From assembly GCA_018830205.1 (NCBI GenBank), contig JAHJSX010000155.1:1-5228 (forward strand): a stretch of 5,228 bases of DNA. The letters run 5' to 3'. Below, piece after piece: positions 1 to 5,228 of the stretch. A program made the translations under genes and the position numbers. How positions within the stretch are numbered: the stretch's first letter is position 1; each line of letters begins with the position of its first letter. The notes under the pieces are model-generated. The model had not been told where the DNA came from and made no database searches. It saw only the letters and a program-made list of their open reading frames with translations. The DNA is from an archaeon. GTDB lineage: Archaea > Hydrothermarchaeota > Hydrothermarchaeia > Hydrothermarchaeales > Hydrothermarchaeaceae.

Positions 1-1
1 G

Positions 2-151
2 CTTAAAGTTGGAGGCCTTTTGTTGATACCCGTTGGCCCGCGATACATGCAGAGCCTGATGCTTCTTGAGAAGACCAAAAGCGGTGAAGTGGAAAAGAAA
101 AAGCTCTCAGGATGCGCATTTGTGCCATTGATTGGCAAGTACGGATGGTAA
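2..151 (+). CDS. pcm: Protein-L-isoaspartate O-methyltransferase, C-terminal fragment cut by the window edge
   Basis: Only the last 49 codons and the TAA stop (149-151) are present; the start lies outside the window. The reading begins LKVGGLLLIPVG, the strand after the methyltransferase fold in which archaeal Pcm proteins read L-K-x-G-G-x-L-x-I-P-V-G. It ends in FVPLIGKYGW, a hallmark C-terminus of archaeal Pcm. By family knowledge the enzyme is a cytosolic SAM-dependent methyltransferase. It methylates abnormal isoaspartyl residues in aged proteins so that they can revert to aspartate. The SAM-binding motifs are upstream of the window and cannot be checked. The fragment looks intact, ending where the family normally ends, so this is truncation by the window and not a pseudogene. 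The next gene on the same strand is 234 bases away and is probably transcribed separately. Confidence 0.85.
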   Translation, partial: LKVGGLLLIPVGPRYMQSLMLLEKTKSGEVEKKKLSGCAFVPLIGKYGW

Positions 152-177
152 GTGGTTGAAAAAAGGGGGGTAAAAGA

Positions 178-235
178 CGGGTGGTTAGAAAAGCGAACAA
201 ATCAACCACCCGCTTGTTAACAATTCCTCCTCTTT
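178..235 (+). terminator. Stem-loop plus pyrimidine-rich stretch after pcm, possible transcript end
   Basis: CGGGTGGTT (178-186) and AACCACCCG (204-212) are perfect 9-base inverted repeats around a 17-base loop, starting 27 bases after the pcm stop. A run of pyrimidines, TTCCTCCTCTTT, follows at 224-235. Archaeal termination depends mainly on T-rich tracts and does not need a hairpin. This tract is interrupted by C, so the terminator call is tentative; the stem may instead protect the 3' end of the mRNA. The stem itself is directly visible. Confidence 0.35.
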
Positions 236-320
236 GTGGCTTATATATACGTTCCGGTAATAATATTTTAATTAAATATCTACTATTTGGTTTGATATTC
301 TAACTGAAAAAGGAATTGTT
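219..320. repeat. Spaced 10-base inverted repeat in the pcm-transporter gap
   Basis: AACAATTCCT (219-228) is the exact reverse complement of AGGAATTGTT (311-320), with 82 bases between. The right arm is also part of a tight hairpin, GAATTG (313-318) and CAATTC (324-329) around five bases. The interval holds a perfect 10-base palindrome, TTTAATTAAA (267-276), and a smaller inverted pair, AATATC (275-280) with GATATT (294-299). The DNA is AT-rich, which raises the chance of accidental repeats. No function is assigned. Confidence 0.4.
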
Positions 321-346
321 TCGCAATTCGCAAATTTTTGGTTAGG

Positions 347-354
347 TTTATTAA
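347..354 (+). promoter_or_regulatory. Possible TATA box for the transporter gene
   Basis: TTTATTAA starts 39 bases before the transporter start codon. It shares its first five bases with the better-supported TTTATCCC boxes of nnr and tgtA. With the same box-to-start geometry as those genes, transcription would begin near 376, giving a leader of about 10 bases. Other AT-rich candidates exist further upstream (TTATATATAC at 241-250 and TTTAATTAAA at 267-276), so the choice is uncertain. Confidence 0.3.
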
Positions 355-374
355 CTGAAGTATCAATTATTGGT

Positions 375-381
375 AGGCGAT
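375..381 (+). promoter_or_regulatory. Possible Shine-Dalgarno sequence of the transporter gene
   Basis: AGGCGAT matches six of seven bases of AGGTGAT, the archaeal Shine-Dalgarno core, and ends 4 bases before the ATG at 386. It supports that ATG as the start; an in-frame TAG at 374-376 rules out a longer protein. If transcription starts near 376, the site would be at the extreme 5' end of the mRNA and of doubtful use. Confidence 0.35.
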
Positions 382-385
382 TGCT

Positions 386-1492
386 ATGAGGTCCAACTGG
401 ATTTTATTTCTTTCAAACGCATCGGCAATGATGTCAATGATATTCATACCGCTTTTTGCTGACCTTGTTGGTGCAAGCAGGTTTGAGATAGGGATTATCG
501 GCGCATCATATGGGCTTGCAATATTTTTCTCGTCGTATTTTTTCAGCAGGTCCTCTGACCGCAGGGACAAGAGGGTGTTCCTGAAGGCTGGGCTTGGGGT
601 TGCTGCCGCTGCGTTCTTCCTGCAGGTGTTTGCGGAAAGTGCGCTATCCCTTACAATCGTGAGGGGTTTGGCAGGGTTTGCGATGGGAATATTTACAGCG
701 CCCCTTATCGTTTATACTTACGAATCGGGAGGAAAGCTTGGGATGTTCAGCTCATATGGCGCTCTTGGCTGGGCCTTTGGAGGGATGTTTGCAGGGATAA
801 CCGGGCACCTTGCAGAATCGTTCCTGGGAAAAGAGAGCCTTGCCCCTTACTGGGCTGTGTTCGCTTTGAGCGCGGTTCTTTTCCTTGTGGCGTTCCTGTT
901 ATCATTCGATATGCTGGAGGTCAAAGTCATGTCAACACAGGTTCCACTGTTCCCCTGGGCCTTGATTAAAAAGAACCGCTGGGTATACGCGTCTGTTTTA
1001 ATGCGAAACACGGGCGCCTTTGCGATATGGACTATACTGCCGCTGTTTTTACTGGAGCTTGGGGCAAATATGTTCTGGATAGGCGGGCTCTTCTTTATCA
1101 ACACCGGGACCCAGTTCATAATAATGCGCAGGCTTGACATCAGAAATGATGAGACTTTAATCAAAGCAGGGCTCGCACTTTCAGGGGTTGTGTTCTTTTC
1201 GTACTCGCTCGCTCCCGTATTCTATGTAATAGCGCCGTTCCAGATACTCCTGGCATTCTCCTACTCGTTCATGTACGTTGGCTCCTTGTTGTTCTTAACA
1301 AGGACCAATGAGGAGAAGACAACGTCTGTGGGCCTATTGAATTCCGTGCTCTCCCTTTCCATGGTCATCGGCCCGCTTTTCGGGGGCGCAATATCCCAAA
1401 TCTGGGGCTTTCGGGAAGTCATGTACTTTGCTGCAGGGATTACGTTTATTGGGTTCGCTATCTCACTGGCACTAGGTCCAAAATCCTCTTGA
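386..1492 (+). CDS. Major facilitator superfamily transporter, 12 membrane segments, substrate unknown
   Basis: The 368-residue protein is strongly hydrophobic and reads as about 12 transmembrane helices, roughly at residues 5-28, 36-55, 67-84, 88-110, 119-141, 155-175, 199-224, 228-247, 259-275, 277-303, 316-338 and 345-364. A longer loop (about 176-198) separates the two six-helix halves. Residues 39-63 form MFS motif A: a glycine-rich helix end followed by the basic loop SRSSDRRDKR between helices 2 and 3. Arg93-Gly94 in helix 4 fits motif B, and the Gly/Ala-rich helix 5 resembles the motif C region. By family knowledge this is a secondary carrier in the cytoplasmic membrane, driven by an ion gradient. 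It has the general look of a drug/metabolite exporter or sugar carrier, but nothing visible fixes the substrate or direction. At 368 residues it is on the short side for the superfamily but complete. Its last 35 bases overlap the convergent nnr gene. It is apparently monocistronic. Confidence 0.88.
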   Translation: MRSNWILFLSNASAMMSMIFIPLFADLVGASRFEIGIIGASYGLAIFFSSYFFSRSSDRRDKRVFLKAGLGVAAAAFFLQVFAESALSLTIVRGLAGFAMGIFTAPLIVYTYESGGKLGMFSSYGALGWAFGGMFAGITGHLAESFLGKESLAPYWAVFALSAVLFLVAFLLSFDMLEVKVMSTQVPLFPWALIKKNRWVYASVLMRNTGAFAIWTILPLFLLELGANMFWIGGLFFINTGTQFIIMRRLDIRNDETLIKAGLALSGVVFFSYSLAPVFYVIAPFQILLAFSYSFMYVGSLLFLTRTNEEKTTSVGLLNSVLSLSMVIGPLFGGAISQIWGFREVMYFAAGITFIGFAISLALGPKSS

Positions 1493-2903
1493 TGGTGTTT
1501 GAAATCTCGCCAACGACATCCTCAGCAGTGTAGGCGTGGCCCTTCCACCTTGAAAGCTCGTCTCCAGATACGCCGAGTATAAAAGCAGCACAGCATGCGC
1601 TGTCGAATGTAGAAAGGCCCTGTGAGATGAGTCCCGCAGCAACGCCTGATAGGACGTCTCCAGTGCCCCCCGCAGTCATGCCCGGGTTTCCAGTTGTATT
1701 TTGCTTTACTTCTTCAGGTGATGCTATAATGTCCACGGGAGATTTTAGAAGTATAACGCAGGAGAGGCGTTTTGCCTCATTTGATACAACTATTATTCTG
1801 CTTTTTTCTGTTTTTGGAAGCTTCTTTTTTGTGAGCGTTACGAATTCCCGCGTGTGGGGCGTGACGACTGCATCAATCTTCTTTAAAACGCCTGGTTGCT
1901 CACCAACCGCCTTAATCGCGTCCGCGTCTATAACAACAGGGATTTTTACTTTCCCAAGAATCTCAATTACAGCGTCTTTTGTCTCCTGGCGCTCGCCTAA
2001 CCCAGGTCCGATTACAAGCACGTCGCATTCCTGTGAAAGCTCAATAATCCCTCCTACTGCCCCGGGAGTGAGGTAATCGCCGCTGTACTTCCTTACAATG
2101 AAGCCGGGCGAGGCCGAGCGCGTGACATCGAAATTGCCCTCGGGTACGTACATGAACACAAGGTCGGCCCCTGAATTATGTGCGCCAAGGCCTGCAAGAA
2201 TCGGCGCCCCGTGGTACAAATCACTCCCGCCAACGACGAGCACGCGCCCGTTTTCGCCCTTGTGCGAGTCCGGCCTGCGGGTGAGATTGACGATTACGTC
2301 CCCGGGCCCAACTTGCGTCTCTGCCTCTTGGGGGATGCCGATGCTGGCAACCTTTGTATTGTATTTTTCAAGGCCTTTTTTCATCTTGTGAAATGTAATG
2401 ACCATATCGGCACGCACCGCGCTTCCCTTCCCTGTGCTAGCGTCGAGGCCCGTTGGCAGGTCCACACTGAGCTTGAAGGCCTTTGAGGCGTTGATTTTCC
2501 TTACAGCGGAGCGAACCGGCTCCCTAAGAGCGCCTTTTATGCCTGTGCCAAGAATCGCGTCGATGATGATGTCAGGGGATTTTGGCGGCTTATCCTTAAC
2601 AAGCGCTCGCACTTTCTCGAAGGCCGCCCTTGCTTCTTGTGTCCGGGGAGGGCGTCCAATAAGGATTACACTGACATCTGCGCCTGCTTTTGCCAGATGC
2701 CCTGCCGCAACAAAGCCGTCGCCCCCGTTGTTGCCGCTTCCGCAGTAAACTACGATCGTCTTCCCTTTAAGCTTCTTGAACTGCCTGTTTATCGCAAGAA
2801 AGAGTGCTTTTCCTGCATTTTCCATTAGCGTTGATACAGGAACCCCAAAGTACTCGGAATTTATCTCGGCAGCGGCCATCTGGGCCGATGTTACGTACTC
2901 CAT
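1458..2903 (-). CDS. nnr: Bifunctional NAD(P)HX epimerase / ADP-dependent NAD(P)HX dehydratase
   Basis: This 481-residue protein repairs NAD(P)H that has become hydrated. The N-terminal domain epimerises R- to S-NAD(P)HX; the C-terminal kinase-like domain dehydrates the S form, using ADP in prokaryotes. The epimerase half (about 1-210, YjeF_N fold) shows GSGNNGGDG at 55-63, IDAILGTG at 114-121 with the cation-binding Asp115, and DLPTGLD at 148-154. The dehydratase half (about 215-475, ribokinase-like) shows GENGRVLVVGGS at 216-227, GPGLG at 299-303, DADA at 326-329, TPH at 348-350 and NTTGNPGM at 402-409. GTGD at 413-416 supplies the expected catalytic aspartate. The length is close to that of E. 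coli Nnr. One oddity: the usual TPHxGE reads TPHTRE, with Arg352 in place of glycine. The MEYVTSAQM start is typical of the family and a TATA-like box sits at the right distance. The CBS gene is 78 bases upstream on the same strand. Confidence 0.95.
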   Translation of the reverse strand: MEYVTSAQMAAAEINSEYFGVPVSTLMENAGKALFLAINRQFKKLKGKTIVVYCGSGNNGGDGFVAAGHLAKAGADVSVILIGRPPRTQEARAAFEKVRALVKDKPPKSPDIIIDAILGTGIKGALREPVRSAVRKINASKAFKLSVDLPTGLDASTGKGSAVRADMVITFHKMKKGLEKYNTKVASIGIPQEAETQVGPGDVIVNLTRRPDSHKGENGRVLVVGGSDLYHGAPILAGLGAHNSGADLVFMYVPEGNFDVTRSASPGFIVRKYSGDYLTPGAVGGIIELSQECDVLVIGPGLGERQETKDAVIEILGKVKIPVVIDADAIKAVGEQPGVLKKIDAVVTPHTREFVTLTKKKLPKTEKSRIIVVSNEAKRLSCVILLKSPVDIIASPEEVKQNTTGNPGMTAGGTGDVLSGVAAGLISQGLSTFDSACCAAFILGVSGDELSRWKGHAYTAEDVVGEISNTIKRILDLVPVR

Positions 2904-2924
2904 GACTAAAGATGGTGCTTTTAG

Positions 2925-2939
2925 GGGATAAATGTTATT
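2925..2939 (-). promoter_or_regulatory. TATA-like promoter element of nnr, leaderless geometry
   Basis: On the minus strand, AATAACATTTATCCC runs from 2939 to 2925. Its TTTATCCC begins 29 bases before the A of the nnr ATG (2903). The usual archaeal TATA-to-start distance then puts transcription at or within a few bases of the ATG, so the mRNA would have little or no leader. No purine-rich Shine-Dalgarno precedes the ATG, which agrees. The tgtA promoter has the same element (13 of 15 bases) at the same distance. It also means nnr can be expressed independently of the CBS gene. Confidence 0.65.
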
Positions 2940-2981
2940 ACTTTAATTATGATGCGAAAAATACGGGTTTGTCCGGGGCGC

Positions 2982-3422
2982 TTAGGCATTAGTCATTAAT
3001 GTGGGTTTTTCCCCCCGTACTTTCTTGACTATATCTGTTGCCGACAGGACCCCGATTGGTTTTCCCCCTGCTTGAGTTGATGAGAGCACGACCACCCTGT
3101 GGATGCGTTTTTCAACCATGAGTTTTAGGGCGTCGCCTATGGTTTTTTCAGGCTCTATGCTTATAATGTCTGTCATGACATCGTCCGCAGTCATCTTTTT
3201 TATCTCCTCTCTTGATTTTTCCGAAAGAACCCTTACTATGTCAAAAGATGATACTACGCCTGCCGCAGTTCCATTTGGATAGACCACGACAATGCCGGAT
3301 ATGTCATTTCTTGCCATCGCATCTATGGCATCGGTCAAAGGGTCGTCGATTCCCACGGTTGCTACTCCTTTGGTCATCTCGTCCCTTATCTTCATGTGTC
3401 TCAGGTATCTAAGCTGCATCAT
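2982..3422 (-). CDS. Stand-alone protein with two CBS domains (Bateman module)
   Basis: The 146-residue protein consists almost entirely of two CBS domains, at about 10-66 and 77-135. Each ends in the typical strand-plus-helix pattern, GVVSSFDIV (55-63) and GVLSATDIV (124-132). In both, the aspartate (Asp61, Asp130) of the S-x-x-D motif is the one that contacts ribose in adenosine-binding CBS pairs. By family knowledge such modules bind AMP, ATP, NAD, SAM or similar ligands and regulate a partner; the ligand and partner here cannot be read from the sequence. No catalytic, DNA-binding or membrane part is attached. The start is uncertain: ATG at 3422, the adjacent ATG at 3419, or ATG at 3395. 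The last gives MKIRDEMTKG, the classical beginning of a CBS protein. nnr follows 78 bases downstream on the same strand, and tgtA diverges upstream. Confidence 0.9.
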   Translation of the reverse strand: MMQLRYLRHMKIRDEMTKGVATVGIDDPLTDAIDAMARNDISGIVVVYPNGTAAGVVSSFDIVRVLSEKSREEIKKMTADDVMTDIISIEPEKTIGDALKLMVEKRIHRVVVLSSTQAGGKPIGVLSATDIVKKVRGEKPTLMTNA

Positions 3423-3451
3423 TATTTCAAATTCCCCCTTATGAGTGGTTT

Positions 3452-3459
3452 GTATATTA
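3452..3459 (-). promoter_or_regulatory. Possible TATA box of the CBS gene
   Basis: On the minus strand, TAATATAC (3459-3452) begins 37 bases before the ATG at 3422. With the box-to-start spacing of nnr and tgtA, transcription would begin near 3430, giving a leader of about 8 bases. A purine run, AAGGGGG (3440-3434), lies between box and gene. It would be upstream of that start, so it may be a promoter part and not a ribosome binding site. Confidence 0.35.
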
Positions 3460-3490
3460 TTGTCGCGGAGACTATATGTGTATGCTGGTT

Positions 3491-3510
3491 TTGCGCACTA
3501 TTGTGCACAA
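3491..3510. promoter_or_regulatory. Near-palindrome in the divergent CBS/tgtA region, candidate operator
   Basis: TTGCGCAC-TATT-GTGCACAA is an inverted repeat of 8-base arms with one mismatch around 4 bases. Its right part, TTGTGCACAA (3501-3510), is itself a perfect 10-base palindrome. TTGCGCAC and TTGTGCAC also repeat directly with a 10-base period, one helical turn. The site lies between the candidate TATA boxes of the two divergent genes, about 30 bases from each. A dimeric regulator bound here could control both genes, but no regulator gene is visible nearby. The symmetry is seen directly; the operator role is inferred. Confidence 0.4.
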
Positions 3511-3524
3511 CCGTTTCTGGGCCT

Positions 3525-3538
3525 GTTTATCAATAAAC
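3525..3538. repeat. Small perfect inverted repeat abutting the tgtA TATA box
   Basis: GTTTAT (3525-3530) and ATAAAC (3533-3538) are exact inverted repeats with two bases between. They end immediately before TTTATCCC at 3539. The right arm overlaps the position where TFB contacts DNA upstream of an archaeal TATA box, so it could be part of the promoter or a site for a competing factor. A repeat this short in AT-rich DNA may also be accidental. Confidence 0.3.
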
Positions 3539-3546
3539 TTTATCCC
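3532..3546 (+). promoter_or_regulatory. TATA-like promoter element of tgtA, leaderless geometry
   Basis: AATAAACTTTATCCC matches the nnr element in 13 of 15 bases, differing only by a swapped AC/CA pair. Its TTTATCCC begins 29 bases before the A of the ATG at 3568, exactly as at nnr. The stretch before the ATG is pyrimidine-rich (CCATCCTCC, 3547-3555) and has no Shine-Dalgarno, so a leaderless or near-leaderless transcript is likely. Confidence 0.65.
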
Positions 3547-3567
3547 ACCATCCTCCAAATGTAAACC

Positions 3568-5228
3568 ATGTTCGAGCTCAAATCGCGCGACGCAGCAGGC
3601 CGCATCGGGGCCCTTACAATAAGAGGCAGAAAAATCGAGACCCCTCTTCTTTTGCCCGTTATAAACCCGTCAATCCAGCAGATTGAGCCAAAAGAAATGC
3701 AGAAGATGGGTTTTGAGGGCGTAATAACAAATTCCTATATCATAAAAAGGGACGAGGAATTGAGGGAGCTGGCGCTTGAAAAAGGCGTCCATAAACTTTT
3801 GGACTTCGACGGCCTTGTGATGACTGACTCGGGCTCATACCAGCTTTCAGAGTACGGGAGCGTCGAGGTGGGTCCAGAGGAGATTGTGGAGTTCCAAAAG
3901 AGTATTGGCTCTGATATTGGCGTGATACTCGATATCCCTACGCCGCCTGACGTTGGACTGGAAAAGGCCGAAAAAGACGTTGCAGAGACGCAAAAGCGGG
4001 CAGTGAACAGCGTCCCCTTGAAAGGCGACATGCTTCTTTGCGGCACTGTGCAGGGCTCAACCTATCCTGCGCTTCGGGAGAGGGCCGCAAAAGGGATTGG
4101 GGGGCTTGATTTTGACATTCACGCCATTGGCGGCGTGGTGCCGCTGATGTCTGATTACCGCTTCGGGGAGCTTGTGGATGTCGTGATGAGCGCAAACCGC
4201 CACCTGCCGGGCGATAAGCCGGTGCATCTTTTTGGGTGCGGGCACCCGATGCTATTTGCGCTTGCGTGCGCGATGGGCTGTGACATATTCGATTCTGCGG
4301 CATACGCCCTTTATGCAAAGGATGGGAGGTACATAACACCTCGCGGAACGCTCAGGCTTAAGGAGATTCGCGAATTCCCGTGCTCGTGCCCGGTATGCTC
4401 GAGCACCACGCCACAAGAGGTCAGGGAAATGGGTGAGCGGGGAAGGGCTGATGCGCTTCAAAGGCACAATCTCTACGTGTCAATCGAGGAAATAAAACGG
4501 GTGAAGCAGGCCATTCACGAGGGCTCGCTTTTTGAGCTTGTAGAGGCGCGGGCAAAAAGCCACCCATATCTGCTTGACGGGTTCAAACGCTTTCTAAAAT
4601 ATGATATCGAGCACCTTGACCCGGTGACAAAAAGCTCTGCTTTTTTTTACACTGGCCCCGATTCACTAAAAAGGGCGGAGGTAAAAAGGCATCTCGGGCG
4701 GCTTGGAAGAATTGGTCAGGGCGAAACGCTTGTGCTGCTCCCTGATGCAAATAAGCCGTATTCGAAGACGTACGGGGTCACAAGCACGAAGGAGCACCAT
4801 ATATGTATAGCCTCGCCGGTCTTTGGGATAATCCCACTTGTTGTTGAGGACGTTTACCCGCTGACACAGCACGAGCGGCCAAGCGAGCTTGACAGGGAGC
4901 AGGTTGAACTGCTGAAAAGCTGTGCTGAGGATTATGCAAAGGATTTCAAGAAAATAATGGTTCACAGGGACCTTGAGTTTTTGGGCATTGAAGGTGAATT
5001 TTTTGATGATGCTTCTGTATTTTCAAAAGACCGAAGAGCAGCCGAAAATGTTGAGCTGAAACTGCGGGCAATTGCTGATTACCAATTTGGAAGCGGTGCG
5101 GGGGAGGCCCTCATGAGGGGTGCGACTGCCAAGTGGGCCAGGACAGATAGGATTCGGAGTGTGTACTCTGGGAGTGAACTCATAGCAACGCTAAGAGCGC
5201 ATGATGGCTTTTTGACATTGACGCCGGA
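3568..5228 (+). CDS. tgtA: Archaeal tRNA-guanine(15) transglycosylase (archaeosine pathway), C-terminus cut by the window edge
   Basis: 553 codons are visible without a stop. The enzyme replaces guanine 15 in the D-loop of archaeal tRNAs with preQ0, the first tRNA-level step toward archaeosine. The catalytic barrel (about 1-340) shows TDSGSYQ with Asp87, and FDSAAYALYAKD with the expected nucleophile Asp242. A zinc site of Cys272, Cys274, Cys277 and His300 keeps the spacing known from the Pyrococcus horikoshii enzyme (279, 281, 284, 307). The tRNA-binding C-terminal domains follow. The last, a PUA domain, begins near residue 497 with LRAIADYQFGSGAGEAL. The Pyrococcus protein is about 582 residues, so roughly 30 are probably missing here. 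The domains are in one polypeptide, unlike lineages with shortened or split forms, and no active-site residue is lost. The ATG at 3568 is supported by the TATA-like box 29 bases upstream and by the family's usual N-terminus. The CBS gene diverges upstream. Confidence 0.97.
   Translation, partial: MFELKSRDAAGRIGALTIRGRKIETPLLLPVINPSIQQIEPKEMQKMGFEGVITNSYIIKRDEELRELALEKGVHKLLDFDGLVMTDSGSYQLSEYGSVEVGPEEIVEFQKSIGSDIGVILDIPTPPDVGLEKAEKDVAETQKRAVNSVPLKGDMLLCGTVQGSTYPALRERAAKGIGGLDFDIHAIGGVVPLMSDYRFGELVDVVMSANRHLPGDKPVHLFGCGHPMLFALACAMGCDIFDSAAYALYAKDGRYITPRGTLRLKEIREFPCSCPVCSSTTPQEVREMGERGRADALQRHNLYVSIEEIKRVKQAIHEGSLFELVEARAKSHPYLLDGFKRFLKYDIEHLDPVTKSSAFFYTGPDSLKRAEVKRHLGRLGRIGQGETLVLLPDANKPYSKTYGVTSTKEHHICIASPVFGIIPLVVEDVYPLTQHERPSELDREQVELLKSCAEDYAKDFKKIMVHRDLEFLGIEGEFFDDASVFSKDRRAAENVELKLRAIADYQFGSGAGEALMRGATAKWARTDRIRSVYSGSELIATLRAHDGFLTLTP

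Noticed and set aside
285..360. Possible C/D box small RNA, because CTGA occurs at 304-307 and 355-358.
   Set aside because: No acceptable C box (RTGATGA) lies at the right distance; the nearest, TTTGATA, is a poor match and too close to the first CTGA.
1627..2828. Several open frames on the plus strand opposite nnr.
   Set aside because: They are antisense shadows of a well-supported conserved gene, show no recognisable protein features and overlap one another in different frames.
2957..2961. Five T residues on the minus strand between the CBS gene and nnr as a terminator.
   Set aside because: The run is short, has no supporting stem or second T tract, and equally short runs occur inside the genes.
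1841..4380. Shared 10-base word CGAATTCCCG at 1841-1850 and 4371-4380.
   Set aside because: Several shared 10-base words are expected by chance in 5 kb. Both copies are inside coding sequence and have no symmetry of placement.
3735..4965. Open frames on the minus strand within tgtA.
   Set aside because: Their translations are low in recognisable features, and tgtA in this region has every conserved catalytic and zinc-binding residue in the plus-strand frame.
1..5228. CRISPR arrays, insertion sequences, defence genes, tRNA or rRNA genes.
   Set aside because: No regularly spaced repeats, terminal inverted repeats with a transposase, or RNA gene signatures were found. All long stretches are explained by conserved housekeeping-type genes.

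Overview
The window is a stretch of archaeal chromosome. The clearest marker is the gene running off the right edge, the archaeal-type tRNA-guanine transglycosylase (archaeosine pathway). It carries the archaea-specific C-terminal PUA domain and all expected catalytic and zinc-binding residues. The pcm remnant at the left edge, a two-domain NAD(P)HX repair enzyme, and TATA-like boxes in place of bacterial -35/-10 promoters agree with this. The lineage within Archaea (a euryarchaeote or a DPANN group) cannot be resolved from these genes. By eye the genes are moderate in GC and the gap before the transporter is AT-rich.

Layout, left to right: (1) 2-151, plus strand, the last 49 codons of protein-L-isoaspartate O-methyltransferase. 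(2) 152-385, a 234-base gap with a stem-loop followed by a pyrimidine-rich stretch, then AT-rich DNA with small inverted repeats and the likely transporter promoter. (3) 386-1492, plus strand, a 12-helix major facilitator transporter of unknown substrate. (4) 1458-2903, minus strand, bifunctional NAD(P)HX epimerase/dehydratase, whose 3' end overlaps the transporter's 3' end by 35 bases. (5) 2982-3422, minus strand, a protein made of two CBS domains. (6) 3423-3567, a divergent control region with a near-palindrome and TATA-like boxes facing each way. (7) 3568 to the window edge, plus strand, tgtA, 553 codons visible and still open.

The CBS gene lies directly upstream of nnr on the same strand, 78 bases apart, but nnr also has a promoter of its own in that gap. 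The nnr and tgtA promoters share a nearly identical 15-base element. In both, TTTATCCC begins exactly 29 bases before the A of the start codon, and neither gene has a Shine-Dalgarno sequence. This fits leaderless mRNAs made from one promoter type. The genes share a maintenance theme (protein repair, cofactor repair, tRNA modification), but I see no sign of a dedicated new system. There is no mobile element, CRISPR array, RNA gene or defence gene. The interest lies in promoter architecture, the divergent CBS/tgtA control region and the overlapping convergent gene ends.
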